From Nannochloropsis oceanica (lineage: Eukaryota; Sar; Eustigmatophyceae; Eustigmatales; Monodopsidaceae): a stretch of 64,000 nucleotides of DNA. The stretch is from the NCBI GenBank assembly GCA_004519485.1, contig CP038113.1, positions 82,501-146,500 on the forward strand. The letters run 5' to 3'. A program made the translations under genes and the position numbers. Positions 1 to 12,019 of the stretch are shown here, piece after piece. The first letter of the stretch is position 1. Every line of letters starts with the position of its first letter. The notes beneath the pieces are model-generated. The model had not been told where the DNA came from and did not search any database. It worked only from the letters and a program-made list of their open reading frames with translations.

Positions 1-737
1 TCTGGACATTCATCTCGGCCTTGAGCAATCTCTATTTCCTTTCTCCAATGCATGATCTCCTTGACGCGGCAACTCGTCCCACCATCTGCGCATGCCTCGC
101 ACACGCAAACGCCTAGAATAAAAGGAAAGGCGAGGATAAGGTTCAGACTGTCATCTCCTTTGTCTCCTCTCAGGCTCCCTCTCCTACACTCATCCACAAA
201 AATCGTCATTAACATCCCGTCCCTCACTCCTTCTCTCCCTCCTTTCCTCGACACACCAGTTCTGTCTCCGAGACATAGGCAACAAAAATGTGGTTCTTTG
301 AATACATATCCTCGTCCACCTTTTTTCTCGTGTACCCTGCTCTTTTTCTTTTTCTCTCTATTTCTCTCCATTTCTTCCTTTTCCCCTCTCTCTCAACAGT
401 AAAATATAAGCATCATCGATAATGTGCTGCCTGACTGGTTGGCTGGCTCCTTATCTTGATTCTTCACTCCTCCCTTTACTCTCTTGCTTTCCACTACCCA
501 CATCCTATGTCGTCAGCATCAATTCTCTTCTCTTCTCACATTCCACTCAAATTTCGGAGCATTTTAATCAAGAGGCATGTACGGGCGAGCACAGCACCAC
601 CACACTCCCTCATCCTCCCTCTCACCTACCCTATCTGCCCCATATCCCGTCCCCACCCTCCTCCTTTCCGACATGCTCTCAGGCCCCCTCTAAAAAGCGT
701 GGGCACCCTTCCTCCACCGTTCCACTCCCTCCCTCCC
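1..737. other. No gene seen; pyrimidine-rich flank
   Basis: This is the stretch downstream of the membrane-protein gene. The plus strand is rich in CT and CCCT tracts and has short open frames that look like nothing known. It probably contains that gene's 3' untranslated region and the edge of a neighbour outside the window. Confidence 0.4.
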
Positions 738-3683
738 TCATGCCTGGGCCTTCCGCCGCAACATTTTCCTCTTTTCGTCCCCCCCTCTTTTCGAAATCCC
801 AGCCAAATGGGAAGGGGAAGAGGAAGAGGACGATGGGGGGAGGGTACAAGAGGCATTTTTAAACAGCAGGCCCATCGCTTTGCCCACCGCTCTGTCAATG
901 TCCCTCTCCAACGACGGCGGCCTCTCCTTGCCCCTCGGGTCGTCCCTCTCCATCTGCTCGAACAACAATCTCCTCCTGCCCCTCCCTTCTTGCCCTCCCT
1001 CTCTTCCTGCATCTTCCTCCCTCTCCCCCTCGACCCCCGCATCCAGACAGCCGTCGAATCGCAGCCTGATGGGCCTGCGGTCAGTGAAGGCGCTGACGCC
1101 CAGGGGCCCCACCTGCTTGCCTGTGACTCGGTACTGAACGTAATTAACGGCGTGAAGAAAGGACTCAAACGGCTTTTTGAACGGTTCCCAGCCCGCCCCC
1201 TCGAACTGAAACCACGTGTGTCCGTCGCCGGTGCGGCCTGAAAGAAGAGAGAGAGGGAGGGAGGGAGGGGTGAAATGTTGTATGCTGCGGTTCGCCCGTA
1301 GGTGGATATTCCGTGAAAACGTGTAAGTCATAGCGTGGAGATAGAGTCAGCACAGAGAGCATTTAAGGAGGAAGGGCTCCAAGGAGGGAGGGGGGTAGAG
1401 AGGGAGGGCAGGGCAGTCAAGACCTCCTCACCTGTCAAAATAGTCCGGAGCACGGACCCCTCGTCGATGCCGTACATGGGCACGATGGAGCGGTGGGACG
1501 ACGTGCGGCGGTACGAGTCCTGCATGTGCGTGAACCACGAGTAGAACGCCCCGCGGTCCTCCTCCACCACGATATGCGCCCCGCGCAAGATCTCCGACAT
1601 AAGGGTCAGCGAGTCCACGCGTGGGGGGGAGGGCGGGCTCGGGCTGCTGGAGGAGGAGTTGAGGTTGTCCTGGCGGGCGCAGCCGCAGTTGCAGATGCGG
1701 ACCATGATGGTGCCGAGTAGCTCCTGGTCATAGGGGTCCAGGTCAATTGCCTGGGAGGGAGGGACGAGGAGGGGGCGGGGGGGGGGGTTTGTGAACTTGA
1801 GGCGCCTGGTGGTGTCTAGCGTGCTCACCAAAGGTTTCATCGAAAAAGAGACATGGAGATATTCTCCCTCCCTCCCTCCCTCTCTCCCTCCCTCCTTACC
1901 TTGGCTTCGTGCTCGCTGACATTCATCTTGTAAGTCACCGAGCAAAGCTTCGCCGGCGGGCCGTGCGGCGGCGGAGGAGGTCGGTGGTACGGGGGCGGCC
2001 GTCTGTAGCGCTTCCAAATGTCGCCCATCAGCCCAGTGGTTTCCATCACCTCCCCCTCCTCCTCCTCCTTCATCCCAAGCTCTCTATGCCCCAGTTTGTC
2101 TTCCTCCTGGTTGCTCCTCTCAACCAGCACTCGCTTCGTCCCTTCCTCCGTCCCTCCCTCCCTCCGTTCCTCCGTCCCTCCCTCTTTCCCCCCCACAGCG
2201 ACCCCTCCCTTCCCATCCATCACCGCCATGACCACCTCTCCTGCTGCTGCTGACAACGCCCTACCTCCCTCTTTCCCTATCTCCGCCTCGGGCAGCAGTC
2301 CTTGATAGCTCCCTTCGAGGCCAGGCCACCCCGACTCGAAGCCGTTGCGGATAGGGAAATATTCTTAGGGGGGGGGGGGGGCGGGGGAGGAAGCGAGGGA
2401 TGGAAAGCGGAAGAAGGAATGTAAATGCAGTGCTGGCGATGTTGGCGATGCAATGAAGGTGAACGAGATTTTTAGGCAACAGAGATCGACTCGGGGAAAA
2501 GCAGTGGCAACACGGTCGGGAGGAAGGGAGGGAGGGAGGGCATGACATACCTGCGCTCTCGATTATCCCGAGGACGTGGCCCAGGCGCGTGCTGGCCTCG
2601 TGGCGCATGAGGGATAGATGGAGAATTGTCACCAGAAAGAGGAGGAAGAGAACGGCGGCGGTAAAGACGAGGAAGACAAGGGCAAAGCCCCGTCCATGCG
2701 CCCGTCTGCGCGGTGCGGCGGTGCTACTGCTGCTGCCTCGGTGAAAAGCGATCATGTCATTAAAGGGGTCGCTGCCGGTGCTGGTGATGGTGCTGGTGAC
2801 GGTCATGCATTCGCTAGGGCCTATGTTTGGGGTACCGAGACTGAAGCCGCTGCGCCATATGCAGATGGGTGGGCGTGAGGAGAACAAACCTGAGTATTTC
2901 TATCTCTAGTAGAGCACGCCCAAGAGACATGACTTTAGACTTCCTCCATGCTACACCTGCTCGCCAATGGTCCTCCGACTAAACTTACCTTATACCTTTA
3001 TTGCTTCTGCCGTTGCTACTTCGTGGTGTGGGCAGGCGGGGGATGGCTATCCCGGCATCCGGCGGCGCGGAGGAATGCCCTCCTTCCCTCCCTTCCCTCT
3101 TTCCCCTCCCGCTTTCCCTTACTCTATCCCTTCCTCCGTCCCTGCCACCACCCTCACCTCCTCCACGTGCTGTAGAGTGGGCGTGATACGATGAATGGTG
3201 GTGTTGGAAAGACGAGGACGCCCCACGCGGAGAGGGACTGCTACCCCGCTGAAACAAGGCGGCAGGACCGGAGCGCGTGCGGGGGGATAGCAGATTCGCA
3301 AAGACTGGCATGTTGAGGCCGATTAAACTCGTGTTTGCCTTTTCGTTCTTGTCCCAACTTGGGGTGTGGCGTTCCGTGCTGGAGCTGGTGCTGGTGCTGC
3401 TAGTAATCGGGGGGGTGACAAGGGGGGAGCGTGACGAGACAGGAAGGACGGGCATGCTTTGGTCATTCCACAGCAAAGTTTGAATCTCTTCCTCTGCTCC
3501 GTCGGAAAGGCTGTCGTCGCTGTCCTCTTCGATAGAAGACGTGCGGCCCTGGTCGTGAGTTGTTTAGGTCGGGGGTTGGTGAGCCTTTGTGTAATAGTTA
3601 GTCCCCTTGCTACCTGAATCTGCCCAACTCACCATATTTTCCCCATCCCATCTCCCGGAAGTAAGCTCCAGCTCCTCCGGCAT
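738..3683 (-). CDS. Unrecognised single-pass membrane protein, six exons
   Basis: The model has six exons: 3683-3633, 3548-3158, 2889-2551, 2363-1900, 1750-1432 and 1237-738. All five introns are GT-AG and all phases agree, giving about 687 residues. The start is the ATG of MPEELELTS. The N-terminal third is Ser/Pro-rich and disordered. One strong hydrophobic segment (ALVFLVFTAAVLFLLFLV) lies about 200 residues in and is encoded in exon 3. After it come a Glu-rich stretch, a Pro/His run, and the part that looks most like a folded domain. That part holds the motifs FPIRNGFESGW, LDPYDQELLGTIMVRI, YSWFTHMQDSYRR, HTWFQFEG and FESFLHAVNYVQYR. The C-terminus is basic. I do not recognise the family and assign no function. 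Introns carry CCCT repeats and one acceptor follows a C-run. The N-terminal exon is the least certain. Confidence 0.6.
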
Positions 3684-5029
3684 CGATTTAATGACCTGCT
3701 CTTTACCCTTCTTATCCTCGCTTGGGCATTGCCTGTGGTTGGATGTGAATCGTAAGTGGAAAGATTGGGTCGGAGACAGGGACGGGGGCGCATATCGAAT
3801 CAGGTTCTGGTGATGCCGCAGGGATCTTGGATGAGAATGCACAGGCGAATAGCGATTTGCGACACGTCCTGCCCAACCACCCCAGGGACACCATGCCAGC
3901 TCTGTAAGAGACAGTGCCGTGTGACGCGCGGCCTCATCTTCCGTCGAGGAAGACAGCTCTAAATTCGATTTCGGTGTGGCGGCGCGGCGCCGGCACCGAC
4001 CGTATACACAGCTATCTCTGATAAATCGTAACCGGAACATGGGGTCAACCCGTGCAGCGGAGAGCTCACAAGCCCGCTGCTCTGCGTGTTTTGGTCGGTA
4101 GGCTGAACAGGCTATGCCAACTGAATGTGCGTCGCAAAATTAGGCTGCTATGGCTGCATGATTTGCGTGTTTGGCCTTATCGTGCTTGGCCTTGAGCAGC
4201 TCGATTTCGATATTGAAATAATTGCTTGGAGCCAAAGGCAGATACGAGGAGCCTCCACATCATTTTCTGCTCTTCATAGTATTGTTTACCATTCAAAACG
4301 CAATTTACGACTTATATTGGCACATGTTTGACGTTTTGTAAGAATTTAATACGTGAATTTATTTTCATTAAAAATGATTTTTCAGAGAATTCATGTGTTC
4401 TACAGATGTAGATTCAACACGTGACAGTCTCGTCACTGAAGGGGTTTAAAAACTATGGCATGATGTGTGATTCTAAGCATGGAGAATAAAGAATTAAGCT
4501 AGGGATCTAAGAAGTTCATTACCGTATGTCTGGAGTTACATGTGCTTGGAAAGCTCAAGTTACCGTTTAGGGGGTAATTTCTTAGTGCCTTCTATTGGCA
4601 ACCATCTTGGATCCCTAACCAACCTCAATGTCTCCTGCCTATGCTGTGTGCGTCCATGTCGTGCGTCAGTGCCTGGGTTGGGACCGATGATCTCGTTACT
4701 TTCGATCCGTCCTTGTCTTTCTTTATGTTCATATTATCTTTTATTTTCTATTTTTTATTTTATCTGTTCTAATATTTTCCACACGAACCATCTCTTTTAT
4801 TTTTCCTCCTAGGATGTAAGTGAGATCAAGACTCAATAACACTATGTCCTTAGACAGTGGAGGACACGCAGAGAAAAGAATGGAAAACAGTAGGGGAGCT
4901 TGTCTTGACGTATACTTCTATATTAAATTTCATTACCTCCTCCATACCATTCAATGTTCTAGCTATACAAACTACCCTCCAGCACCAGCATCATCCACAC
5001 GCCTCCATTACCATATGATCTTGTGACCA
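3684..5029. other. Intergenic, AT-richer
   Basis: About 1.3 kb between the upstream side of the membrane-protein gene and the 3' end of the RMND1-like gene. The first 350 bases could still hold a 5' exon or leader of the minus-strand gene. From about 4.1 kb onward base composition drops to AT-rich and I see no coding similarity. Confidence 0.4.
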
Positions 5030-7040
5030 CTACACCAAAATCTGGTGGTAGAGGTCAATGCACGACAAAACGATCTCTGCCGCGATTAAGACGATGATGA
5101 TCCACTCCAACTTGTTGCTCTTCTGGTGGTTGAGGACCTCGAGGAAGAATTTGGTATTGCTCTGGACGTGCGTGATCTTGTGCTCGACCTTGCCGAACCT
5201 GAGGAGGTAGGGGAAAATAGAGAGGGAGGGTGATGCACGTAAGTATTTACGCCGAGGCGTGAAAAGAAAAGTGAAGGAAAGGGGAAAAGGAAAACCAAAA
5301 AGAAATGGAGAAAATAAATTAAAATGTGGAAAGAGGGAGGATACAGAAAGCGTGTGTGAATCAGCACGCACCGATCGCCAATGCTGAATTCATGCCTCAA
5401 ATCATTCCACAGGGCGTCCAAGCGATTGAAGTTCCAAGCGGGCTTGGACTGCTCGAGCAGGCCCGACGACATGGCGTCGGTTAGAATCTTGTTGTTCAGC
5501 GCCACCTGGGTGGAGGAGGAGAGGGAGGACCGGATGGAGGAGGAGTATTATAAATATTTTTTGTCATCGATGATTCGGCTCCAGAAGAGATGAGATCGTC
5601 CTCTGAGTGTCCTACAGTCGTACCCCCCACCCCTCTCGCTTCCTCCCCCCTCCCTCCTTCCCTCTATCGCTCCCTCTGGACTTACTAGCTTGAACAAATC
5701 CTTCTTATCCATCTCCGTGAACACCCCCGATCCCTCCACACTGTTATTCAGTACTCTGAAGTCCTCCAGCATCCTATCCGCCTTCTTATTATAAAAGTTC
5801 AAGGCGACGCTGTGCCCTATTACATCAGCCACCACCTTGATGGAGTCCTCGTTGAGCTCGCGGAGGTGCACCACATCTTGGCCCATCTCGTGGTACTTCT
5901 CCTGCCATGGCCGAAGGCGGCATTCCAGGGTCTCTCGAAACCTGTGTGACTGCGGTACCACCTCTCCGCAATGCCGCGTCATGGCGTGCAAGTACCTCGC
6001 CTGCTTGTCATCCTCCACGTTGAAGAACACGACCGACCCATGCTTAAACACTACCACCGCGCTCTTTACATTCTTCCAACCCTCCTTCCCTCCCTCCCTC
6101 CCTCTCGCTTCAGGCCCTCTATCCTCCAAAGGCACCACCAGGATGTCGTCACTCACTTTGTACCCTCGGTGGGACAGAAAGTTCGCTTGCACCACGGCGA
6201 CCAAATCTAATTTCTGCCCGACATAGAAAGCCATGACGCTCACCCGCCCGCTCTGATTAGGGATCGTAGAAGCAGGAAGGGAGGGACGGAGGGAGGGCGA
6301 GAGGTCATGGGCGCTATCATCGCTGACCTCTAAGGTGGCGGCGGCGGTGGGAGAATGAGAGGCGGAGGGGACATGGAGCGGGTGCGGGGAAGGAATAGGA
6401 CGAGGAGGGGGAGGGATATGGTGCGGAGTGGGCTGGGATGTTTGCTGTTGTTGATACCGCTGTTGCTGCTGCTGTTGCTGCTGCTGAGGGTGACTCCTTT
6501 TTTTTTGGGGGGGGGGGTTTGAGGTGGGGGGAGGTAAGCGAGGTGAGGGCTCACGATCTCGATGGGACCAGAGGCTTGAGACACAATCATGGAAAGCATG
6601 AGCGCCATGATTCAACAAGGTGCACTTCTCATACCTTGTAATGTTTTGAAGAATGCGGTGAACGACAAACAATTAACACACATGAAGGAGGGAAAGGCAT
6701 AGGACTTAGCACATACATCTACGTACCCGGGTTGGCTGGAAAATGGTGCCATAGTTCCTGCCTGCAAAGGTGCTGCCATCGAGGGCTGCTTGGACGCAGC
6801 AGAAAGTGTGTGTATGCACATTCTTTGACTGCGGGCGGCGGAGGTGGTGTCCATGTTGGTGGTGCTATTGCTGCTGCTGCGAGTCATGACCGCCACAGTG
6901 GCAGCAGTGGGGTGCGAAGCCCCCGAGCTGGAGATAGACAGGCTGCCTGTGTTGCTGGTCCGCCGCCGCACCATCCTGGCGCCCGTTGACGTTGCCAATG
7001 CGGTCAGTTGCTTGGTGGGGCGCAAAATGCATGTCTGCAT
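5030..7040 (-). CDS. RMND1/RMD1-like DUF155 protein, C-terminally membrane-anchored
   Basis: Four exons are inferred: 7040-6727, 6634-5686, 5505-5372 and 5198-5030. All introns are GT-AG with matching phase, giving about 521 residues. The DUF155 domain starts near VSVMAFYVGQKLDL. It contains VVFKHGSVVFFNVED, the region after it that leads to LRELNEDSIKVVADVIGHS, and a C-terminal KLEWIIIVLIAAEIVLS membrane segment. That ending is typical of RMND1/RMD1/SIF3 proteins, which sit in mitochondrial or other organelle membranes; RMND1 supports mitochondrial translation. The N-terminal 220 residues are low-complexity (Ser/Thr, Pro, a Gln run) and not conserved. The chosen start, MQTCILRPTKQL, is rich in basic and hydroxylated residues and could be a mitochondrial presequence. 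An in-frame ATG at 7322 is an alternative. The domain call is firm and the first exon is weak. Confidence 0.75.
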
Positions 7041-7712
7041 GGCTGCGCTGGCCTGGACTGCCTGTCGCGTAATGATGGTGATGGTGAGGTGGATGATCTT
7101 TTTTGAGTGGCGTGGGAGTGGACGTGCAAAGGCAAGGACTACGACGACAAGCAGAGCTGGGTGGGCTTCTAAAAATGCATGCCAATACAGCTGTGTGCGT
7201 AGAGTTGATTCTTGCCATGTTGATGAAATGCGGGCATATGCATTTGGGAACAGGCGCACGCAAGTTGCTGCGAGGCTCGCTGCCTGCCGAGTCCTTCGTG
7301 AGACTCGCCACCTGAGCTTCATGTCTACTTTGTTTACATGTGCGTTGATGTATACATACAGTACCACCGCCTCCAGAGCCTCCTTCTCCACATTTTTTTC
7401 GTCCTGATGACGGCGGCGGTCACGACTGCGTGTGTCCAGTCTTTACTATTTTCCCACCCTTCGCTCGATCCTAGGCAATTCCATAGGCTGGCCCCGTCGA
7501 GGAATGCATAAATATTCATTGACAACGTCCCTCTCTTCCAAAATCATCTTTTCCTCACATGACCATAGCCAACACATCTGCACAGAATAAGTAGGCCTCG
7601 ATTGAAAGGCGCGCTTGTGAAAAAGTCGCACAATTTCCGGGAGCCCAGCAGCCTCAGGCCAGCAACTACGACAGTCCTGCACCTTCAGTCCATCAGCCCC
7701 ACCACGCTCCCT
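7041..7712. promoter_or_regulatory. Divergent promoter region, RMND1-like / NECAP
   Basis: Head-to-head spacing of roughly 390-670 bases, depending on which RMND1-like start is real. Both 5' leaders and promoters must lie here. No recognisable core element was identified. Confidence 0.35.
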
Positions 7713-9380
7713 ATGGCTTCTTACGCAGACGGTACGTTCATCCATGCATGGAGGATCTGAACCAGCTGCCCGCGATGCGTGATTGCGGTTTATGCATGCG
7801 TGCCACCCCCTGACCACCCCACCCCCGGGTCCTCAGTTACTTTCTTTCCCATCTGAACCTCACACCAGCCCCCTCTCTGCACGTGTAACCATCCTTTCTC
7901 TTGCACGCGCAAAAAACAAGAAAATTAGAAGGCGGATTGACATGTCCCGCTATCACTTACGTCTAGCCATCACTCATGTTCCCTCCCCCCCTCTCTGCCT
8001 CCGTCTGTCGGTCCCTCCCACGCCTCAACTGTCAGAAGACACGGTCGAACGCACTCTTTGCCAAATTCGGACCGTGCACGTCTTCAAGATCCCTCCCCGT
8101 CTTAGTGCTGGGGGCTACCGAGCCTCCGACTGGAAGGAGGAAGTGTGGCAAGGCGCCTTAAAGGTTGTGCAAAAGGGGTTGGACGCCGCCATCTTGCTGA
8201 TTGACCCCAAAAATGGTAAGGCTCAGGATTACGCGGCTTCCCCCCTTCTTTGGTTTCTGTTGTTTCTTGATTCTTGGACTCTGCTCTGTGGTTGGAACAG
8301 TGTCCCTCTATTTCCTCTCGCCACCTCATTCCTCTCTCCCCCTTCTCATCTTTGGCCGCTTTTCCTTGCTGGGGTCGAGCCTTGAGACTAGAAAGTGAAA
8401 AGTGGTGAAAGTCATCCTCCCTCCCTCTCTCCCTTTTTTTGCCCTCCCTCCTATGTACAGGCTCACTCTTCGCCATGTGCCCCATCAAGGAAGGATCTGT
8501 CGAACGCTGCGTCGACTCCAGCCGGTATTTTGTCTTGAAAATTCAAAATGCCTCGGGTCGACATGCCTTCGTGGGTGTGGCTTTCAATGAACGCGAGGAG
8601 GCCTTTGACTTCAATGTGGCCATGCAGGAGTACGAGAAAGACAAAGCGCGGACTGAGAGGTTGAGGACGAGGGGAAAGGAGAGTGAGGAGGAGGACGGGA
8701 GGGAGGGAGGAGGGCCCAAGGTGGATTTGAGTCTGAAGGAAGGCGAAAAGCTGACGATCAGGTTGCCCACCCGCGAGGGAGGGGTTGGGGCCACGACGGG
8801 AGGGGAGAGGAAGAAGAGGGTGACAGGTGGTGGTGGGGGTATAACCAGTGGGGGAGGTTTGTTGCCTCCACCGCCGGGGTCGTCGTGGGGAGGCTTGCTT
8901 GCCCCCCCTGCCTCCGTCTCGTCAGCACCAGCGGTGAGGAGGGCACAAACGGGCGCGGCAGCTCATGATGACTTTCTGGCTGGGTCTGGCACTAGAGTGA
9001 CCGCAACGACGGGATGGAAAGATGGTGATGCTGTTGCTTCCCCCCCCCCTTTTGCCCCCCTTGGCTCCTCGTTTGCTTCTTCCTCCTCTTCCTCCTCCTC
9101 GGCGACAAGCAAGGACGACTTTGGCGGCTTCATGGCCCCTGTCAAGTCCTCCCTCTCCCTCACCCCCACATTTTCTGCTTTTTCCAGCACCGGCTCTGAC
9201 TCCGTGGACGTTGGCGGTGCTGCTCCTTGCTCCAAGAGTGCCACTGGCCCGGAGTCTGCGAAACCCTCTCCCTTCGATAGCCTGAGTGCCCTCGGTGCAG
9301 GCCTGCCGGGCATGACCAGCGGCAACAGCAACAGCAGCAAGAGCAGTGATCCTTTCGCGGACTTGCTGCCGTTCAGGTGA
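7713..9380 (+). CDS. NECAP-type adaptin-ear-binding coat-associated protein
   Basis: Three exons: 7713-7731, 8036-8215 and 8461-9380. GT-AG introns and phases agree, giving 372 residues. The first exon encodes only MASYAD plus one base. The N-terminal PHear domain (DUF1681) is clear, with VHVFKIPPR, GGYRASDW, GSLFAMCPI, VDSSRYFVLKIQN, GRHAFVGVAFNER and AFDFNVAMQEY. Its order matches animal and plant NECAPs. NECAPs bind AP-2 and clathrin partners in endocytosis. The remaining 200 residues are Gly/Ser/Pro-rich and disordered, with short DPFADLLPF and DDFGGFMAP motifs of the kind that bind adaptin ears. The stop sits in CAGGTGAGT, which could also act as a splice donor, so a further 3' exon is possible. 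It is transcribed divergently from the RMND1-like gene. Confidence 0.92.
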
Positions 9381-10377
9381 GTTGTCGGCGGCAGGAAAGT
9401 GGAGGAAAAGAGGGAGGGATGGAGGGCAGGGAGGGCAGGGAAGGTTGAAGCGAGGGAGGGGAGGGGAGGTTGTGATGTGTTGATGGTAGAGCGCCGTTGC
9501 ATAAATTTGATAGAGGAGATAGAAGGAAGCAAACGGGATAAACATAGTATATTACTGAGTCCAGACTAGAGACGGCAGCAACAGTAGGACGTAGCAGAGC
9601 AACACGAGACAAAGCACCTTTGATTATCGACAGGAAGAGAATAGAGAGCACGGACAGACTTGCTTACATACATACAACAAAATTTATGCATCGAAAATTA
9701 TGTTTGCTCATATACAACCAACCAGCCGTCACGGAGGGGTAAGAGACGATGGAACGAGGAGGAAGCGGAGGACGGACAGACAGAAGAAAGGTGAAGAGTG
9801 GAAAGGTAGGATGTGTGTGGAGGCACCCTGACTGTACTTTCATGGCTTATTTACGTGTGAGATGATAGACGTGTTAGATAACAACATGGAATACGATATT
9901 AAACATTTAGAGAAGAGCAGAGCTTTGCCCCAGAGAAAATCCGTACACAAACGAAATAACAAGAGAACATAACAATAAGAGCATTTCCCCCCCCCTATCT
10001 TTCCCGATTTTTTTTTGTCTCTTCGCGCGGCACAATTATCTTTATCTTCTCTCAGCCATTCCTTCCTGCCGTCTAGACTCCTATTCTCTCACTTCCTTTT
10101 CCCTCTCATCTCTCCCTTCTCGCCCCTTTTTTCAATTTGCTTTTTACTGGCCACCTAATTTTAAGTATACTTTGTTTAGCTTACCGTTTTTACACACTCT
10201 TTTTCTCTGTCCAAGAAATATATCTATGGATTTCCGACTTTAGACTCCAACTGTGTGCTTGATTTTGTAGCCACTCACGGACTCGCTGCCTCCCAGGGAC
10301 GGAACACCGTCTTCATCTCTAATGCGCGATTACACACCCACATCAGCACGTTCGTCATCCCATCAAAGAAGGACTGT
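9381..10377. other. Convergent 3' flanks, no gene seen
   Basis: About 1 kb between the ends of the NECAP and aldo/keto reductase genes. The part after 9.65 kb is AT-rich with T- and CT-rich stretches, consistent with two 3' untranslated regions. No coding similarity or RNA gene was noticed. Confidence 0.45.
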
Positions 10378-11799
10378 CTATATCTTGATTAACCCGCGCG
10401 CAAAGCTTGTCACCGATGGAAACATCGCATTTACCTTCACCGCATCCGTTACGTACCGCATGTTCCTACACCCAAGCAACACACACGTCACCCCCTCCCT
10501 TGCCAGCAGCCATTCCACGGCGAATTCCTGCAGAGACTTCCCCTCCGGCAACCTCCCGAAACCCAATTCCCCCTCCACCACCTCCCGCGCATGCGTTCCA
10601 CTATGAAAGCTCACAAACCGCTTACACGCGTCCAGGAAGTCTTGAGCAAGCCTCATCGCCTGGGTGTCAAACGTCCCTTCGGCATTCGCTGTCGCTTGCA
10701 AGCCCCGACGGAGGGCAGGAACAATTGACTGCGACGACAAATTTTCCCAACTCAAGACGTTGATTTTACCTTCTCCCGCTTGCTTTTGCAGGTAAGTATC
10801 GATTTCTTCGATCTCTGGGCGAAAGATAACGCGAAAGTTATCTGCGCCCTTGTCCTCGGCGACGGCGTCGAGATAAGCAAGGAGAACATTACGTGCTTCC
10901 TCATAGGCAGGACGGGTATCTTCGTATTCAGCCAGCCGCAAACTCATCCGATCATTGAAGGCGTTTAAAGGACGGTTGATCAAGACCATCAGCCAATTCT
11001 GCGCCGCCCAGTCCGCGGCATGATCCAGCCCCTCTTGTTCCAACAAATTTCCCGGCAGTTGAATCGTACTGAAATGATGCTTTGGCGCACGCTCCTCACC
11101 TTCCACCTCTTCCTCTCCTTCAACCTGAGAGGCTACAGCCTTGGCTGCCCTCTGTGCCATTTCCACCAGGTGGTCGTACTTCAAAAAGTGCGGGTGTGTT
11201 GGAGGCAACGAAAACGAATTGGACGAGATCCCATAGCTCTCAATACGACCTTGACCGCTAGCAATCTCTGCTTCCATGGCCTTGAAAGCTTCGAACAGAC
11301 GACGATCCATCTCCGCTCGATGGTCCTCCAGAGCCGCATCGCTGATATCCCGGCGCCCTGCCGGGATGTTGTGCGTGAGATAGTACTCGGGGTTGTGCAG
11401 TAGGAATACGTCCAAGGAGGGCAGGTTGAGGCGATCCAAGGAGCGATTAAGTTGATCTTGAAGAAAGGCCGGGTGGATGCAATGTGCGAGATAGGAAGCA
11501 ACTTCAACGGTATCGGGGGTCTTGACGGTGCCATCTTGGTATCGTTCCATGTTTTGTCCTTGAATGTACCCCGCTTTACTCACGATCACCACATCCTGTC
11601 GCTGGATGGCCCCTTCCTCGATGAGCGTTTTCATTACTTCGCCAACGACTTCTTCGGCTTCACCGTTACCGTAATTGGCGGAAGTATCAATAAGGTTAAT
11701 GCCCTGCAGCAAAGCTTGACGGAGGGACCCGGCTTGCTCCTCGGAATTGTGGCCGATTCGATAGGTTCCATAACCAATTCGAGAGATAGGCAGAATCAT
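10378..11799 (-). CDS. Aldo/keto reductase family protein
   Basis: A single open exon. The ATG at 11799 is the first in-frame ATG and lies just before the barrel, giving 473 residues. The family start (SRIGYGTYRIG), the Asp and Tyr of the catalytic tetrad (LIDTSANYGNG), Lys (IVSKAGYI) and His (VFLLHNPEYY) are all present. So is a C-terminal cofactor-side region (VTCVLLGCRNMRYV). These enzymes reduce carbonyls with NAD(P)H; the substrate cannot be told. At about 470 residues it is longer than the usual 320, with acidic insertions such as GEEEVEGEE and an extended helical part after the barrel middle. The open frame continues upstream of the ATG for about 55 Thr/Ser/Asn-rich codons. A strong signal-peptide-like sequence begins at 12019 in a different frame, so the true N-terminus and location are uncertain. 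Confidence 0.88.
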   Translation of the reverse strand: MILPISRIGYGTYRIGHNSEEQAGSLRQALLQGINLIDTSANYGNGEAEEVVGEVMKTLIEEGAIQRQDVVIVSKAGYIQGQNMERYQDGTVKTPDTVEVASYLAHCIHPAFLQDQLNRSLDRLNLPSLDVFLLHNPEYYLTHNIPAGRRDISDAALEDHRAEMDRRLFEAFKAMEAEIASGQGRIESYGISSNSFSLPPTHPHFLKYDHLVEMAQRAAKAVASQVEGEEEVEGEERAPKHHFSTIQLPGNLLEQEGLDHAADWAAQNWLMVLINRPLNAFNDRMSLRLAEYEDTRPAYEEARNVLLAYLDAVAEDKGADNFRVIFRPEIEEIDTYLQKQAGEGKINVLSWENLSSQSIVPALRRGLQATANAEGTFDTQAMRLAQDFLDACKRFVSFHSGTHAREVVEGELGFGRLPEGKSLQEFAVEWLLAREGVTCVLLGCRNMRYVTDAVKVNAMFPSVTSFARGLIKI

Positions 11800-12019
11800 G
11801 CCTACATCGGAGCCAGGAATACTGTTGAGAGATGCAGTATCGGTGGCGGAATTGTCCGTCGTAGTGGTGGTATTGGCAGCGGCAGTGGTGCAGACGTTGG
11901 TGTTGCTGGAGCTGCTTGTGATTCCAGTTATTTGGCATGCCGGGGAGGACAAAGCCTGAGATGGCGACTACGGCAAGCAGGAGCAGCAGTGGCAGCGTCG
12001 GGAAATAAGGTAGGGGCAT

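Noticed and set aside
6490-6585. Extra intron inside the RMND1-like exon (GTGAGC to CTCAG)
   Set aside because: The sites look plausible, but the phases do not match, so removing it would break the frame into DUF155.
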